Shown in pieces: positions 1 to 9,860 of a DNA stretch of 64,000 bases. The notes beneath the pieces are model-generated. The model was not told the DNA's origin. It saw only the letters and a list, made by a program, of their open reading frames with translations, and made no database searches. This stretch comes from Opitutus sp. (lineage in GTDB: Bacteria; Verrucomicrobiota; Verrucomicrobiia; Opitutales; Opitutaceae), in contig JANPZY010000004.1 in NCBI GenBank assembly GCA_024707325.1, forward strand, positions 1-64,000, given 5' to 3'. Made by a program: the position numbers and the translations under genes. Numbering within the stretch: the stretch's first letter is position 1; the number at the start of each line of letters is the position of its first letter.

Positions 1-676
1 GGCGGAGACGTTGTTGGCTGCGGGCGATACGGTGCTCGGCGTGAACCGCACGAAGAGCGAGGCGATCGCTGCGCTCGAGCAACGTTTCCCCGAGCGCATG
101 AAGTTTCGCGCGGTCGATCTCGCGTCGCCCGAGGCCGCGTGCGCAGCGATCGGCGATGACTTTGCGGGTTTGTCGGTGCCGTTGCACGGCTTCGTGAACA
201 ACGCCGCCCACGCTTACGACGATCTCGTGACGAATCTCCAGCTCGCGCCGCTTGAGGAGATGTTCGCGGTCAACGTATTCACGCCGATGCTCCTCACGCG
301 TCACGTGCTGCGCAACATGGTGCTGCACCGCACGGCGGGTTCGATCGTGCACGTCTCGTCGATCAGCGCGCACACCGGCTACAAGGGACTCGCGATGTAT
401 GCGGCCACGAAGGGCGCGCTCGAAGCGTTTTCCAAAAACACCGCGCGCGAGTGGGGCGAGCGCAAGATCCGCTCGAACTGCGTCGTCGCCGGTTTCATGG
501 ACACCGCGATGAGCGGCTCGCTCACGGCGGACCAGAAGGAACGCATTCACCGTCGCACCTCGCTCAAGGAAGCCACGCAGCCGGAGTCGGTCGCATCGAC
601 GATCGCGTTTTTGCTCAGTGATGCGGCGGCGTCGATCACGGGACAGGAGATCTTTGTCGATGCCGGCACGATTTGA
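1..676 (+). CDS. SDR-family oxidoreductase, 5' end cut by window
   Basis: Classical short-chain dehydrogenase/reductase, an NAD(P)-dependent oxidoreductase; the substrate cannot be read from sequence. The open frame runs to the left edge of the window (codons from base 2), so the glycine-rich nucleotide-binding loop lies outside. Counting from base 11, the NNAA motif (variant of NNAG) is at residues 63-66, the catalytic Ser is in VHVSS (about 116), and YxxxK is Y130/K134 (YAATK). The C-terminus 'GQEIFVDAGTI' is the usual SDR ending. It is followed at once by a 22-bp repeat array and then the EpsI-like gene, so it may belong to the exopolysaccharide/exosortase cluster. FabG-like by general pattern; specific role unknown. 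Confidence 0.88.
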   Translation, partial: AETLLAAGDTVLGVNRTKSEAIAALEQRFPERMKFRAVDLASPEAACAAIGDDFAGLSVPLHGFVNNAAHAYDDLVTNLQLAPLEEMFAVNVFTPMLLTRHVLRNMVLHRTAGSIVHVSSISAHTGYKGLAMYAATKGALEAFSKNTAREWGERKIRSNCVVAGFMDTAMSGSLTADQKERIHRRTSLKEATQPESVASTIAFLLSDAAASITGQEIFVDAGTI

Positions 677-808
677 TCCGCACCTGGGCTCGACCCGGTC
701 CGCAACGTGTCGCGACGTGGGACGCACCTGGGCTCGACTCGGTGCGCAACGTGTCGCGAGTCGGTCCGCACGTTGTCCCGACGTGGTGCGCGCAAGGGCA
801 CGAGTCGG
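677..808. repeat. 22-bp tandem array A1 (6 units)
   Basis: Six consecutive units of exactly 22 bp starting on the first base after the SDR stop codon (677-698, 699-720, 721-742, 743-764, 765-786, 787-808). Reading two 11-nt halves, the consensus is TSCGCAMSKKG followed by KCNCGASNYGG. About half the positions are invariant and the rest switch between a few bases. The units keep reading frames largely open, so false frames run through the array into the next gene. Confidence 0.9.
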
Positions 809-817
809 CTTTTCGAA

Positions 818-1564
818 ATGAAATCGGGTAAAACACTTTTGATCGTGCTCGGTGTGGTGTTGCTCGCGGGAATCGCGCTGCAGGCGATCCCGATGCGCAA
901 CGTGAAGCTCGGCGATGTGAACAGTCCCGCGCGTCCCATCGGTTTGGCGGAGAAAATTCCCGCGGCGCTGGATGGCTGGACCGTGCGCGAGGAAGCGCTT
1001 GGGCCGAATGAGTCGGTGCGCTCCGTGGTGGAGAAAACGCTCAACTACGACGACTACGTTTTCCGCACTTACCGGCGCGGCGCGACCGAGTTTGCGGTGT
1101 ATATCGCGTATTGGTCGGCCGGGCGCATGCCGATGGAGAAGGTCGCGTCGCACACGCCGGATCGCTGCTGGTCGGAAAATGGCTGGACGTGCACGCAGAT
1201 GCGTTTTCCCGAAGTGTGGGAGGCGGCGGACGGCAAACTGAAGCCGGCGTATTGGCGCACGTTTGTGCCGCCGGGAGCGTCGGCGCAGACGCACGTGGTT
1301 TACTGGCATCTCGTGAATGGCGAGCCGTATGACTACGGCACGGGCTTCAATCGTCGCGCGAGTCCGCTCAAGTGGTGGCGCGACACGCTGCACTACGCGT
1401 GGAAGGGAAGCGGCGAACAGTTTTTCATCCGTGTCACGAGCAACCGTCCGTTCGAGGAGGTGCGGCGTGAGCCGGGCTTCGCGGAAGTGCTGAACGATTT
1501 GGCGAAACTGGGATTGGCCGTGGAGAAGGCGGAGGCGGATGCGGAGGTGAAAGGTGAAGGTTGA
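818..1564 (+). CDS. EpsI-like exosortase-associated protein (DUF3485)
   Basis: About 248 residues, resembling the EpsI domain found as a separate protein, or fused to exosortase, in PEP-CTERM/exopolysaccharide systems. An N-terminal membrane segment (about residues 5-25, TLLIVLGVVLLAGIALQ) would anchor it to the inner membrane, leaving the rest periplasmic. The family-type core 'SHTPDRCWSENGW' with a conserved Cys is present near residue 110. Start taken at the ATG at 818; the frame is open further upstream only because the 22-bp array lacks stops. The last codons (VKGEG) and the stop lie inside the first bases of the downstream composite repeat, so the C-terminus may have been altered by repeat insertion. 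No exosortase gene is visible; it is probably upstream of the window. Confidence 0.85.
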   Translation: MKSGKTLLIVLGVVLLAGIALQAIPMRNVKLGDVNSPARPIGLAEKIPAALDGWTVREEALGPNESVRSVVEKTLNYDDYVFRTYRRGATEFAVYIAYWSAGRMPMEKVASHTPDRCWSENGWTCTQMRFPEVWEAADGKLKPAYWRTFVPPGASAQTHVVYWHLVNGEPYDYGTGFNRRASPLKWWRDTLHYAWKGSGEQFFIRVTSNRPFEEVRREPGFAEVLNDLAKLGLAVEKAEADAEVKGEG

Positions 1565-2560
1565 AAGTTGAAAGACCTCAAACCGAATCACGGAAGCACG
1601 GAAGGGCGGAAACACGGAAATCACTGGGGATGCGACGCCCTCGTCGCATAGTTCGTATCCCCGCGGCTCGAGTGGGCTCTCAACTCTCAACCCTCAACTC
1701 TCAACCCTACTATCTGGAAATCAGGAAATCAGGTTCCGAGTTGGAGCAGTTGAAGGGTGAAGGTTGAAAGTTGAAAGACCTCAAACCGAATCACGGAAGC
1801 ACGGAAGGGCGGAAACACGGAAATCACTGGGGATGCGACGCCCTCGTCGCATAGTTCGTATCCCCGCGGCTCGAGTGGGCTCTCAACTCTCAACCCTCAA
1901 CTCTCAACCCTACTATCTGGAAATCAGGAAATCAGGTTCAGACATCCGCCGCACTGACCCCGGTTTTCCAGCTTTCCACATTTAAAAAATCGGTCCTTCC
2001 TGAGTTCCTGAGTTCCAGATTCTTCTCGTTGAGAATCGAAAGCCCTCATACCGGGACCACGGAAACGCGGAAGGACGGAAACCCGGAAATCACTGGGGAC
2101 GCGACGCCCTCGTCGCGTTGTTCGTATCCACCGCGGCGAGGGCGCCGCGGCTCCAGCGATCTCTCAACTCTCAACCCCTACAGACGGAGTAGTTGAAAGG
2201 TGATGGTTGAAAGTTGAAAGACCGAGCAGCCAAGGTAGGGCGAGCCGTCTCTCAACCTTCAGCTTCGCTCAGCCTGCCGGAATGATCCCTGTTTTCCTGC
2301 TTTCTCCATTTCAAAGAAATCGGTCCCTCCTGAGTTCCAGATTCTTCCCGTTGAGAATCGAAAGCCCTCATACCGGGACCACGGAAACGCGAAGGACGGA
2401 AACACGGGAATCACTGGGGACGCGACGCCCTCGTCGCGTTGTTCGTATCCACCGCGGCGAGGGCGCCGCGGCTCCAGCGATCTCCTCAACTCTCAACCCT
2501 CAACTCTCAACTCTCAGCCCTCAACTTAGCACGTCTCGCATGAGTTCCTGTTCTCCTGCT
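1553..2560 (+). repeat. Composite repeat block R1 (four copies)
   Basis: About 1 kb without a credible gene. It holds four copies of a composite element. Each has NNCGGAAR octamers, then a perfect hairpin ACGCGACG-CCCT-CGTCGCGT (positions 1630-1649, 1833-1852, 2099-2118, 2420-2439; the first two have ATGCGACG/CGTCGCAT arms). This is followed in copies 3 and 4 by a second hairpin (2131-2150, 2452-2471) and then by heptamer runs of CYCTCAA. Copies 1 and 2 are a near-perfect direct duplication with a 203-bp offset (1553-1736 and 1756-1939). Base composition is clearly lower in GC than the flanking genes. The remainder to 2660 shows nothing recognisable. Confidence 0.88.
2099..2150 (+). other. 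Paired hairpins with complementary loops in composite repeat
   Basis: Hairpin 1 (2099-2118) has an 8-bp stem and loop CCCT. Hairpin 2 (2131-2150) is CCGCGGCG-AGGG-CGCCGCGG with loop AGGG. The loops are exact reverse complements, and hairpin 2 resembles an inverted, GC-shifted copy of hairpin 1. The same pair recurs at 2420-2471 and 11584-11635. This resembles REP/BIME-type paired palindromes; function is not known. Confidence 0.75.
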
Positions 2561-2660
2561 TTCCCCATTTCGCAGAGATCGGACCTCTTTTCAGCGGATC
2601 GCCCATCGAGCTCGATTTGATCTCGTCGGGGACGCGTGAGGCAGGCTAGCTGACTCCGCG

Positions 2661-4760
2661 ATGCGTGTGTCAGCTTCACGGTTGGGATTTCATGGGGCAG
2701 GGCTTTGCCTGGGTTTCGGCATCGCGTGGCTCTGCGCGCCCGCGCCGCAGCCGGAAGTGGCGCGCGCGTTTTTGCCGGGCGAGTTGGGACGCGAAGCGGG
2801 CGCGGCGCCGACGCCTGCGGGAGCGGCGGCGTATCGCACGCGGCATCTCTGGATCGTCGAGAACGACGGAGGCGAATGGGCACGGGCGAACGAACTTACG
2901 CCGTCGTTTAACTTCTCGCACGCGATGCAACGGATCTTTCCGCCGGCGCTGGCGGAGACCCATCCGGAGTATTTTCCGCTGGTGAACGGGCAGCGTCTGC
3001 GGCCGCCCGATGAATCGTATTACTGGAATCCGGATCTCGGACGCGAGGATGTCGCGCGTCACGCCGCCGAGGCCGCGCAGCGCTTCTTCGACGAACATCC
3101 GCAGACGGAGAGCTTTGCGCTCGGCGTGAACGATGGCCTCACGTTCGGCGAATCGCCGGAGACACTCGCGCTGACCACGCCGCGCACGTGGTTTTCGGGG
3201 GCGTCCCGATTACTCGCGACTCGTGTTCACGTTCATGAACCGCGTGGCGGCGGACGTGGAGCGCACGCATCCGCAAAAATACCTCGGCGCGCTGGCGTAT
3301 TTCTGGGCGGAGAACGCGCCGGATTTTCCCGTGCATCGCCAGGTCGCGCCGTTTCTCACGGCGGACCGTTCGCAAGGCTACGATCCGCGATTCTGGCGCG
3401 AGGAGATGCTGCTGCAGCGGCGTTGGGCCGACGCGTATGCGGACGAGGCGAAGGCGTCGCGGCGAATCGGTCTCTACGATTATCTCTACGGGCAGACGTT
3501 TCTCGTGCCGCGCATCCACACGCGGCTGATTGCGGAGTCGATCCGGCACGCGCGCCGCGTCGGCTTCACGGACTATTTCGCGGAGACCATTCCCAACTGG
3601 GGGCTCGACGGCCCGATGCCGTGGCTCGTCGCGCAACTGCTGCGCGATCCGGAGCAGTCGCCCGAGCTTTTGCTCGAGGAATATTATCGCCGGATGTTTC
3701 GCGAGAGCGCGGCGCCGATGCGCGCGTTTTTCGAACGCTGCGAGCGGCAGTGGCGAAATCAGAGCGGCGACGCGTATTGGCTGAAGCACTACAGGAACGA
3801 GGCGCAGGCGGCGCTGTTTCCGTCAGCGGTTTGCGCGGAGCTGCGGGCGCTGCTCGACGATGCCGCAGCGCGTGCGAAGTCGGACCTCGTGCGACGGCGG
3901 GTGGCGTTTCACGCCGACGCGTTTGGCGTGACCGAGCGGTTCGTGGCGATGCAGGAAGCCCGGGTGCGACTCGCGAGCGCATTGATGCGGGAACAGACGC
4001 CTCCGGAGGAACCTCGTGCGGTGGCTGCACGAGTTTTGGCGGGCGAGGGAGGCGTTTGTCGCCGAGGGCGAACGCGTGCGGCGGGAGCAGCCGTTCGCGC
4101 TCGGCGCGATTTCGTGGCGGGATTGGTTGCGCAACGATCCGACGGCGTGGGCCTGCGACGTCATCGCGGCGAAAGGCGGAGATGCCGCGCAGCTGCTCGG
4201 AGAAGCGTCGCCGGAGTCCGTGCGAATTTTGGTGGCAGCCTGCGCGGTCGCGGCAGGACGAAACGGACAAAGCGTGTTGCGCAACGGAGCGCTTGCCGGC
4301 CCACGCCGAGCGGAGCGACGCGAAGCGGGTCTGTTGCGCGGACTGCCGACGCCGGAAAACTGGATCTGCGACGTCGAACCGGCGGAGCGTTTTTCGTATC
4401 GCTGGAGTGACGACGAGCGCGCGGTGCTGGCGATCGCCGGCGCGAAAAAGTTTGAGCCTGCGCCAGTGGAATGCCGTGCGAACGCGAGGACTACATCGCG
4501 CGACGATTTGGTTCCGCGGTCGCGTGGCTCCGGACGCGGAGGTGAACCTTGGGCTCGGGTGGCGAGGAGCGGATGGTCAGCGTTTTCAAAGCACGATCGT
4601 GCGTGTGCCGCCCGGCGAGTGGCCCACGTGGACGCGGCTGCAGATCGCGGCGCTTCCGCCCGAAGGCGCCATCGATGTCGGACTCGGGCTGACCATCGAG
4701 AATCAGAGCGCCGCCGACTGGGCGGAAGTGCGGGAGTTTACGCTCGAGGCGTTCGAGTGA
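2661..4760 (+). pseudogene. DUF4838-type protein, three apparent frameshifts
   Basis: A large protein of about 700 residues whose coding signal passes through all three forward frames. 2661 to about 3195 gives a signal-like N-terminus and 'FALGVNDG', typical of DUF4838 proteins (carbohydrate-active-enzyme-like, often exported, biochemical role uncertain). About 3200-4000 continues with 'PDYSRLVFTFMNRVAADVER'. About 4013-4445 continues with 'LVRWLHEFWRAREAF'. From about 4450 to 4760 it returns to the first frame with a possible C-terminal carbohydrate-binding-like end. Breaks are near 3192-3200 (TTTT/GGGGG), 3985-4012 and 4443-4448 (A-run). All three shift in the same direction. The frames join without loss of homology-like sequence, so sequencing error is as likely as true inactivation. 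Confidence 0.7.
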
Positions 4761-4789
4761 GGAATGTTGGCGTGGAGAGTGGAGGGTGG

Positions 4790-5345
4790 AGAGTTAAGAG
4801 AGTCGGAGTTGGGCCACAGAGGGCACTGAGCTCGGGCGGGAAGAAAGTTGAGAGCTGAGGGTTGAGAGTTGAGAGAGCCGACTGGAGCGGCGGCAGAAAC
4901 GCGACGAGGGCGTCGCGTCCCCAGTGATTTCCGTGGTTCCGCCCTTCCGTGCTTCCGTGATCAGGCTCGGGACCTCTCACCTTTCAACTACTCCGTCTGA
5001 ACCTGATTTCCAGATAGTAGGGTTGAGAGTTGAGGGTTGAGAGTTGAGAGCCCCACTCGAGCCGCGGGGGGATACGAACAACGCGACGAGGGCGTCGCAT
5101 CCCCAGTGATTTCCGTGTTTCCGCACCTCCGTGATCCGGTTTGGGCCTTCACGCCTGATTTCCTGATTTCCAGATAGTAGGGCTGAGAGTTGAGGGTTGA
5201 GAGTTGAGAGTCTGCTCGAGCCGCGGCGGTCCCGATCGGCTTCCGTGTTTCCGCTCTTCCGTGCTTCCGTGATCCGGTTTGGGCCTTCACGCCTGACTTC
5301 CTGATTTCCAGATTCACTCATTTCCCCACTTCGCGATTCCGTCCT
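4790..5345 (-). repeat. Composite repeat block R2 (three copies, inverted)
   Basis: Gene-free stretch with three copies of the composite element in minus orientation. Hairpin 1 is present at 4899-4918 and 5081-5100. The third copy (about 5166-5340) has lost the hairpin but keeps the heptamer run and the octamer run. At 5081-5100 the stem has one unpaired outer position (C opposite A; a G-U wobble on the other strand). Near 4812-4830 there is a short 'cacagagggcactgag' motif. From 5345 to 5466 lies a further 120 bp with no gene, containing 'GGAAGCACGCCTCCTACAAC', which looks like part of another dispersed repeat. Confidence 0.85.
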
Positions 5346-5466
5346 TCCGTGTTTCCGCGATGCGATCTGCTTTGGAAATACTTTGCGAAAACGGGCGTTT
5401 GCGGGCGTTTGCAGGTAGCGCTCTTGCGTTTGGAAGCACGCCTCCTACAACACGGCGCTCCAGCAC

Positions 5467-6617
<1,151 letters not shown>

Positions 6618-6650
6618 CGGAGGACACCGAGCCGGAACTTCGCAGACCCC

Positions 6651-7052
6651 ATGCATCCCCTTTTTTCCAAAGCGAATTCTCTGACCGAACGGATCATTGC
6701 GTGCGCGCTCGAGGTGCATCGCGACAAGGGGCCGGGCCTCATCGAATCGATCTACGAGTGGTGTCTGCTTTGTGAGCTGTCACTCGCCGGGGTTGCGGTG
6801 GAGTCACAGCGCGCGGTGAAAGTTCGCTACAAAAATTTTGTCCGCGAGGAATCGCTCCGTTTCGACGTTCTCGTCGAAGGGTGCGTTCTCGTGGAGGCAA
6901 AAGCGGTGGCTGAAATCCTTCCGATTCATAAGGCGCAATTGCTAAGTTACATGAAGCTTCTCGATGTGCCCGTCGGACTGCTGATCAACTTCAATGCTCT
7001 TAAGCTGACCGAGGGTGTGTCGCGGTTGATCCTTCCGGGAGCGAATCGATGA
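6651..7052 (+). CDS. GxxExxY protein
   Basis: A 133-residue member of the GxxExxY family, named for its motif: here GLIESIY in 'DKGPGLIESIYEWCLLCEL' (about residues 28-46). A second conserved stretch is 'LRFDVLVEGCVLVEAKAV' (about residues 64-81); its spaced D, E and K residues recall PD-(D/E)xK nuclease folds. No biochemical function is established for the family. The gene sits alone between the aminotransferase and sugar transferase genes of a glycan cluster, is bracketed by inverted repeats (6610-6624, 7055-7069) and has no obvious partner. That suggests a mobile or repeat-borne cassette rather than a glycan gene. Confidence 0.85.
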   Translation: MHPLFSKANSLTERIIACALEVHRDKGPGLIESIYEWCLLCELSLAGVAVESQRAVKVRYKNFVREESLRFDVLVEGCVLVEAKAVAEILPIHKAQLLSYMKLLDVPVGLLINFNALKLTEGVSRLILPGANR

Positions 7053-7054
7053 GT

Positions 7055-7069
7055 TCCTCCGTTATCTCC
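7055..7069 (-). repeat. Right inverted repeat of GxxExxY cassette
   Basis: TCCTCCGTTATCTCC starts two bases after the GxxExxY stop codon. Its reverse complement, GGAGATAACGGAGGA, pairs with the left copy at 6610-6624 except at two purine transitions. Confidence 0.65.
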
Positions 7070-7098
7070 GTTTCCTCTTGTTCAAACATGCTCGGAAC

Positions 7099-7722
7099 AT
7101 GAAACGCGCCTTCGATCTTTTTTGTGTGATTCTGACGGCGCCGTTGTGGGTGCCGTTGCTCGGCGTGGTGGCGTTGTTGGTGCGCGTGAAGCTCGGTTCG
7201 CCGGTTTTCTTTCGACAGGCGAGGCCGGGGCTGCACGGAAAAAGTTTCCAGCTCGTGAAGTTTCGTTCGATGACCTCGCAGCGCGACGCGTCGGGCCAGT
7301 TGTTGCCGGATGCGCAGCGACTGACCGCATTTGGTCGGCTGCTGCGATCCACGTCGCTCGATGAGTTGCCGGAGTTGTGGAATGTGCTGCGCGGAGAGAT
7401 GAGCCTGGTCGGGCCGCGTCCGCTGCTCGTCGAATATCTCCCGTTGTATTCGCCGCGGCAGGCGCGCCGTCACGACGTGCGGCCCGGACTCACCGGCCTT
7501 GCTCAGGTGAAAGGGCGCAACGCGCTCACCTGGGAGGAAAAGTTCGAATGGGATGTTCGCTACGTCGAGGATCGCAGCCTCCTGCTCGATTTGAAGATTC
7601 TCGCGCTGACCGTGCGCGCTGTGCTGATCCGTGATGGAATCAGCGCCGCAGGCGCGGCGACCATGCCGCGCTTCACCGGGGCGTCGCCGAAATCGCCGCC
7701 GACCATCCAATCTCTTCGCTGA
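7099..7722 (+). CDS. PglC/WcaJ-type undecaprenyl-phosphate sugar phosphotransferase
   Basis: Small (207 aa) monotopic polyprenyl phosphosugar transferase that would start a glycan by moving a sugar-1-phosphate onto undecaprenyl phosphate at the inner membrane. Visible features: N-terminal membrane segment (about residues 5-30, starting KRAFDLFCVI), 'GSPVFFRQARPGLHGKSFQLVKFRSM', the catalytic Asp-Glu in 'SLDELPELWNVLRGEMSLVGPRP', and 'RPGLTGLAQVKGRN'. ATG at 7099 preferred because MKRAFDL is the usual start; a TTG exists 21 bp upstream. Lacks the extra N-terminal transmembrane domain of long WbaP/WcaJ forms. Its stop overlaps the start of the next gene (TGATG), so the two are translationally coupled. 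Confidence 0.92.
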   Translation: MKRAFDLFCVILTAPLWVPLLGVVALLVRVKLGSPVFFRQARPGLHGKSFQLVKFRSMTSQRDASGQLLPDAQRLTAFGRLLRSTSLDELPELWNVLRGEMSLVGPRPLLVEYLPLYSPRQARRHDVRPGLTGLAQVKGRNALTWEEKFEWDVRYVEDRSLLLDLKILALTVRAVLIRDGISAAGAATMPRFTGASPKSPPTIQSLR

Positions 7723-9587
7723 TGCAGACAACGGTTTTCGATTTATCCCGCAATCGCCGGAGCCTCGTGCTCGCGACCGTTTACACCGGTATTCTCATCG
7801 CCGGCTTCTGGCTGTCCTACGAAGTGCGCTTCGATTTTGCGGTGCCGCCCGAGTTTCAAACGCAGCGCCTGCAACTTTTGTGGGTGGCGGTGGGCGTGAA
7901 GTTGGTCGCGCTGGTGTGCGTGCGTCAGATCGGGAGCATGCTGACCTACTTCAGCATTCCCGATCTGCTGCGGCTGATCTGGGCGATGACCGTGGGCTTC
8001 GCGGCACTCTTCATCATTCGCATCACCGGACTGATGAATCTCACCGTGCCGCGTGGCACGCTGCTGCTGGATTATCTGCTGAGCATCGGAGGCATCTCGG
8101 CCGTGCGACTCGGCACGCGTCTCTATCGCGAGCGTATCACGCGTGGCCGCGGCGCCGAACACGTGCCGATGCAACGCATCGCGATCGTGGGCGCGGGCGA
8201 CGCGGGCGCCTCGCTGGCGCGCGAGTTCATCAACGCGCCGGCGCGCGGCTTCAAACCGGTGATCTTCTTCGACGACGACAAGTCGAAGCACGGAAAGCTG
8301 ATTCATGGCGTGCCGGTGTTTGGAGCGCCCGAGTCGATCGTGGCCGTCAGGCCGAACGTGAAGTTGTCGAAGGTCGTCATCGCGATGCCGTCCGCGCCGG
8401 CCAAGCGAGTGCGCGACGTGGTGCTTCTGATGAACCGACAGGGTTACAAGGTGGAGACGCTGCCCTCGATGGAGGAACTCGCGTCGGGTCGCGTGCAGGC
8501 CAGCCGTATTCGTCCGGTCGAAGTGCAGGATTTGCTCGGCCGGGATCCGGTGAATCTCGACTCCGCCTCGATCCGCAAACTCGTCGAAGGCAAGGTCGTG
8601 ATGGTGACCGGTGCCGGAGGCAGCATCGGCAGCGAGTTGTGCCGGCAGATTGCGCAGTTGAATCCGTCGCGGCTGCTGATGGTGGAGCAGTCGGAAGCGA
8701 GCCTCTTTCTGATCGAACAGGAACTGAAGGAAACCGGACTCGGTGCGGCGGCGCTGCCGCTCGTCGGTGACATCCTCGACGAGGCGCGTGTCGAGTATCT
8801 ATTTTCCCGATACAAGCCGCGGATCATCTTCCATGCGGCGGCGCACAAGCACGTGTTCATGATGGAGCGGCAGCCGGCCGAGGCATTTCGCAACAACGTG
8901 CTCGGCACCCGCAATGTCGCCCAGGCGGCGGCGCGGCACGGCGCGGAGGAGTTTGTCCTCATCTCGACCGACAAGGCGATCAATCCGACCAGCGTCATGG
9001 GCGCGACGAAGCGCCTCGCGGAGATGGAAATCCAGGCGCTCCAGCTTCAATCCACCACGACCAAGTTCATGGCGGTTCGTTTCGGCAACGTGCTCGGCTC
9101 GTCGGGCAGTGTGATTCCGATTTTCAAGCGACAGATCGCGCAGGGCGGGCCGGTGACGGTCACGCACCCGGAGGTCACGCGCTACTTCATGACGATTCCC
9201 GAGGCGGTCGGACTCGTGCTGCAAAGTTCCGTGCTCGGTTCCGGCGGCGAAATCTTCGTCCTCGATATGGGCCAGCCGGTGAAGATCGTGGACCTCGCCA
9301 AACAGATGATCGAGCTCAGCGGCTATCGCGTGGGCGAAGACATCGAGATCACGTTCACCGGATTGAAGCCCGGCGAAAAACTATTTGAGGAACTCCAGCA
9401 TCGCGACGAGGAGCACATCCCCACGAGTCACTCGAAGATCATGCGCTTTGTGAGCCAGGGCGAAGGTCACGGCGTGCGCGCGGAGCGACTGCGCGAACTC
9501 GAAATGAATCTGTATCGCGTGCCCGCCATCGAAGTGAAAGCGGCGCTGAAGGAACTCGTCCCGGAATACACGCCGCACCTCGACTGA
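7722..9587 (+). CDS. CapD/PglF-like UDP-sugar 4,6-dehydratase, membrane-bound
   Basis: 621-residue polysaccharide biosynthesis protein. The N-terminus has about four membrane segments (residues 10-130), followed by a CoA-binding-like Rossmann domain (GAGDAGASLAREF, about residue 155) and the C-terminal dehydratase domain. NAD is bound by 'GAGGSIGSELCRQI' (about residue 297). The active-site region 'ISTDKAINPTSVMGATKR' (about 414-431) carries the Met-x3-Lys version typical of PglF/WbpM/CapD rather than Tyr-x3-Lys. It would convert a UDP-HexNAc to the 4-keto-6-deoxy sugar. With the aminotransferase and PglC-like transferase nearby it makes a diNAcBac-like or related initiating-sugar pathway plausible; the acetyltransferase is not in the window. 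Confidence 0.93.
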   Translation: MQTTVFDLSRNRRSLVLATVYTGILIAGFWLSYEVRFDFAVPPEFQTQRLQLLWVAVGVKLVALVCVRQIGSMLTYFSIPDLLRLIWAMTVGFAALFIIRITGLMNLTVPRGTLLLDYLLSIGGISAVRLGTRLYRERITRGRGAEHVPMQRIAIVGAGDAGASLAREFINAPARGFKPVIFFDDDKSKHGKLIHGVPVFGAPESIVAVRPNVKLSKVVIAMPSAPAKRVRDVVLLMNRQGYKVETLPSMEELASGRVQASRIRPVEVQDLLGRDPVNLDSASIRKLVEGKVVMVTGAGGSIGSELCRQIAQLNPSRLLMVEQSEASLFLIEQELKETGLGAAALPLVGDILDEARVEYLFSRYKPRIIFHAAAHKHVFMMERQPAEAFRNNVLGTRNVAQAAARHGAEEFVLISTDKAINPTSVMGATKRLAEMEIQALQLQSTTTKFMAVRFGNVLGSSGSVIPIFKRQIAQGGPVTVTHPEVTRYFMTIPEAVGLVLQSSVLGSGGEIFVLDMGQPVKIVDLAKQMIELSGYRVGEDIEITFTGLKPGEKLFEELQHRDEEHIPTSHSKIMRFVSQGEGHGVRAERLRELEMNLYRVPAIEVKAALKELVPEYTPHLD

Positions 9588-9592
9588 GTGTG

Positions 9593-9850
9593 GTGAGAGT
9601 TGAGAGCTGAGGGTTGAGAGTTGAGAGAGCCGACTGGAGCGGCGGCAGAAACGCGACGAGGGCGTCGCGTCCCCAGTGATTTCCGTGGTTCCGCCCTTCC
9701 GTGCTTCCGTGATCAGGCTCGGGACCTCTCACCTTTCAACTACTCCGTCTGAACCTGATTTCCTGATTTCCATATTCATCCTTTCCCAACTCCCTCCTTT
9801 CCGCGATCCCGGCTCAGGTCTTTCAACTTTCAACCTTCACCCTTCAACTG
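9593..9850 (-). repeat. Composite repeat block R3 (one copy, inverted)
   Basis: One copy between the CapD-like gene and the convergent ligase-like gene. Heptamer run at about 9596-9626, hairpin 1 at 9651-9670, octamers at about 9678-9712, then 'GAACCTGATTTCCTGATTTCC'-like tail pieces to about 9850. Hairpin 2 is absent here, as in the other minus copies. The segment 9597-9755 is nearly identical to about 4845-5005. Confidence 0.85.
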
Positions 9851-9860
9851 CTCCAACCGC

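Noticed and set aside
677-808. 22-bp arrays as CRISPR or as protein-coding repeats
   Set aside because: Units follow each other without spacers, are degenerate, and lie beside stop codons; open frames through them lack domain content.
1561-1985. Two small plus-strand frames (68 and 73 codons) in the composite repeat
   Set aside because: They are identical only because of the 203-bp duplication and encode repeat sequence; no start signal or domain.
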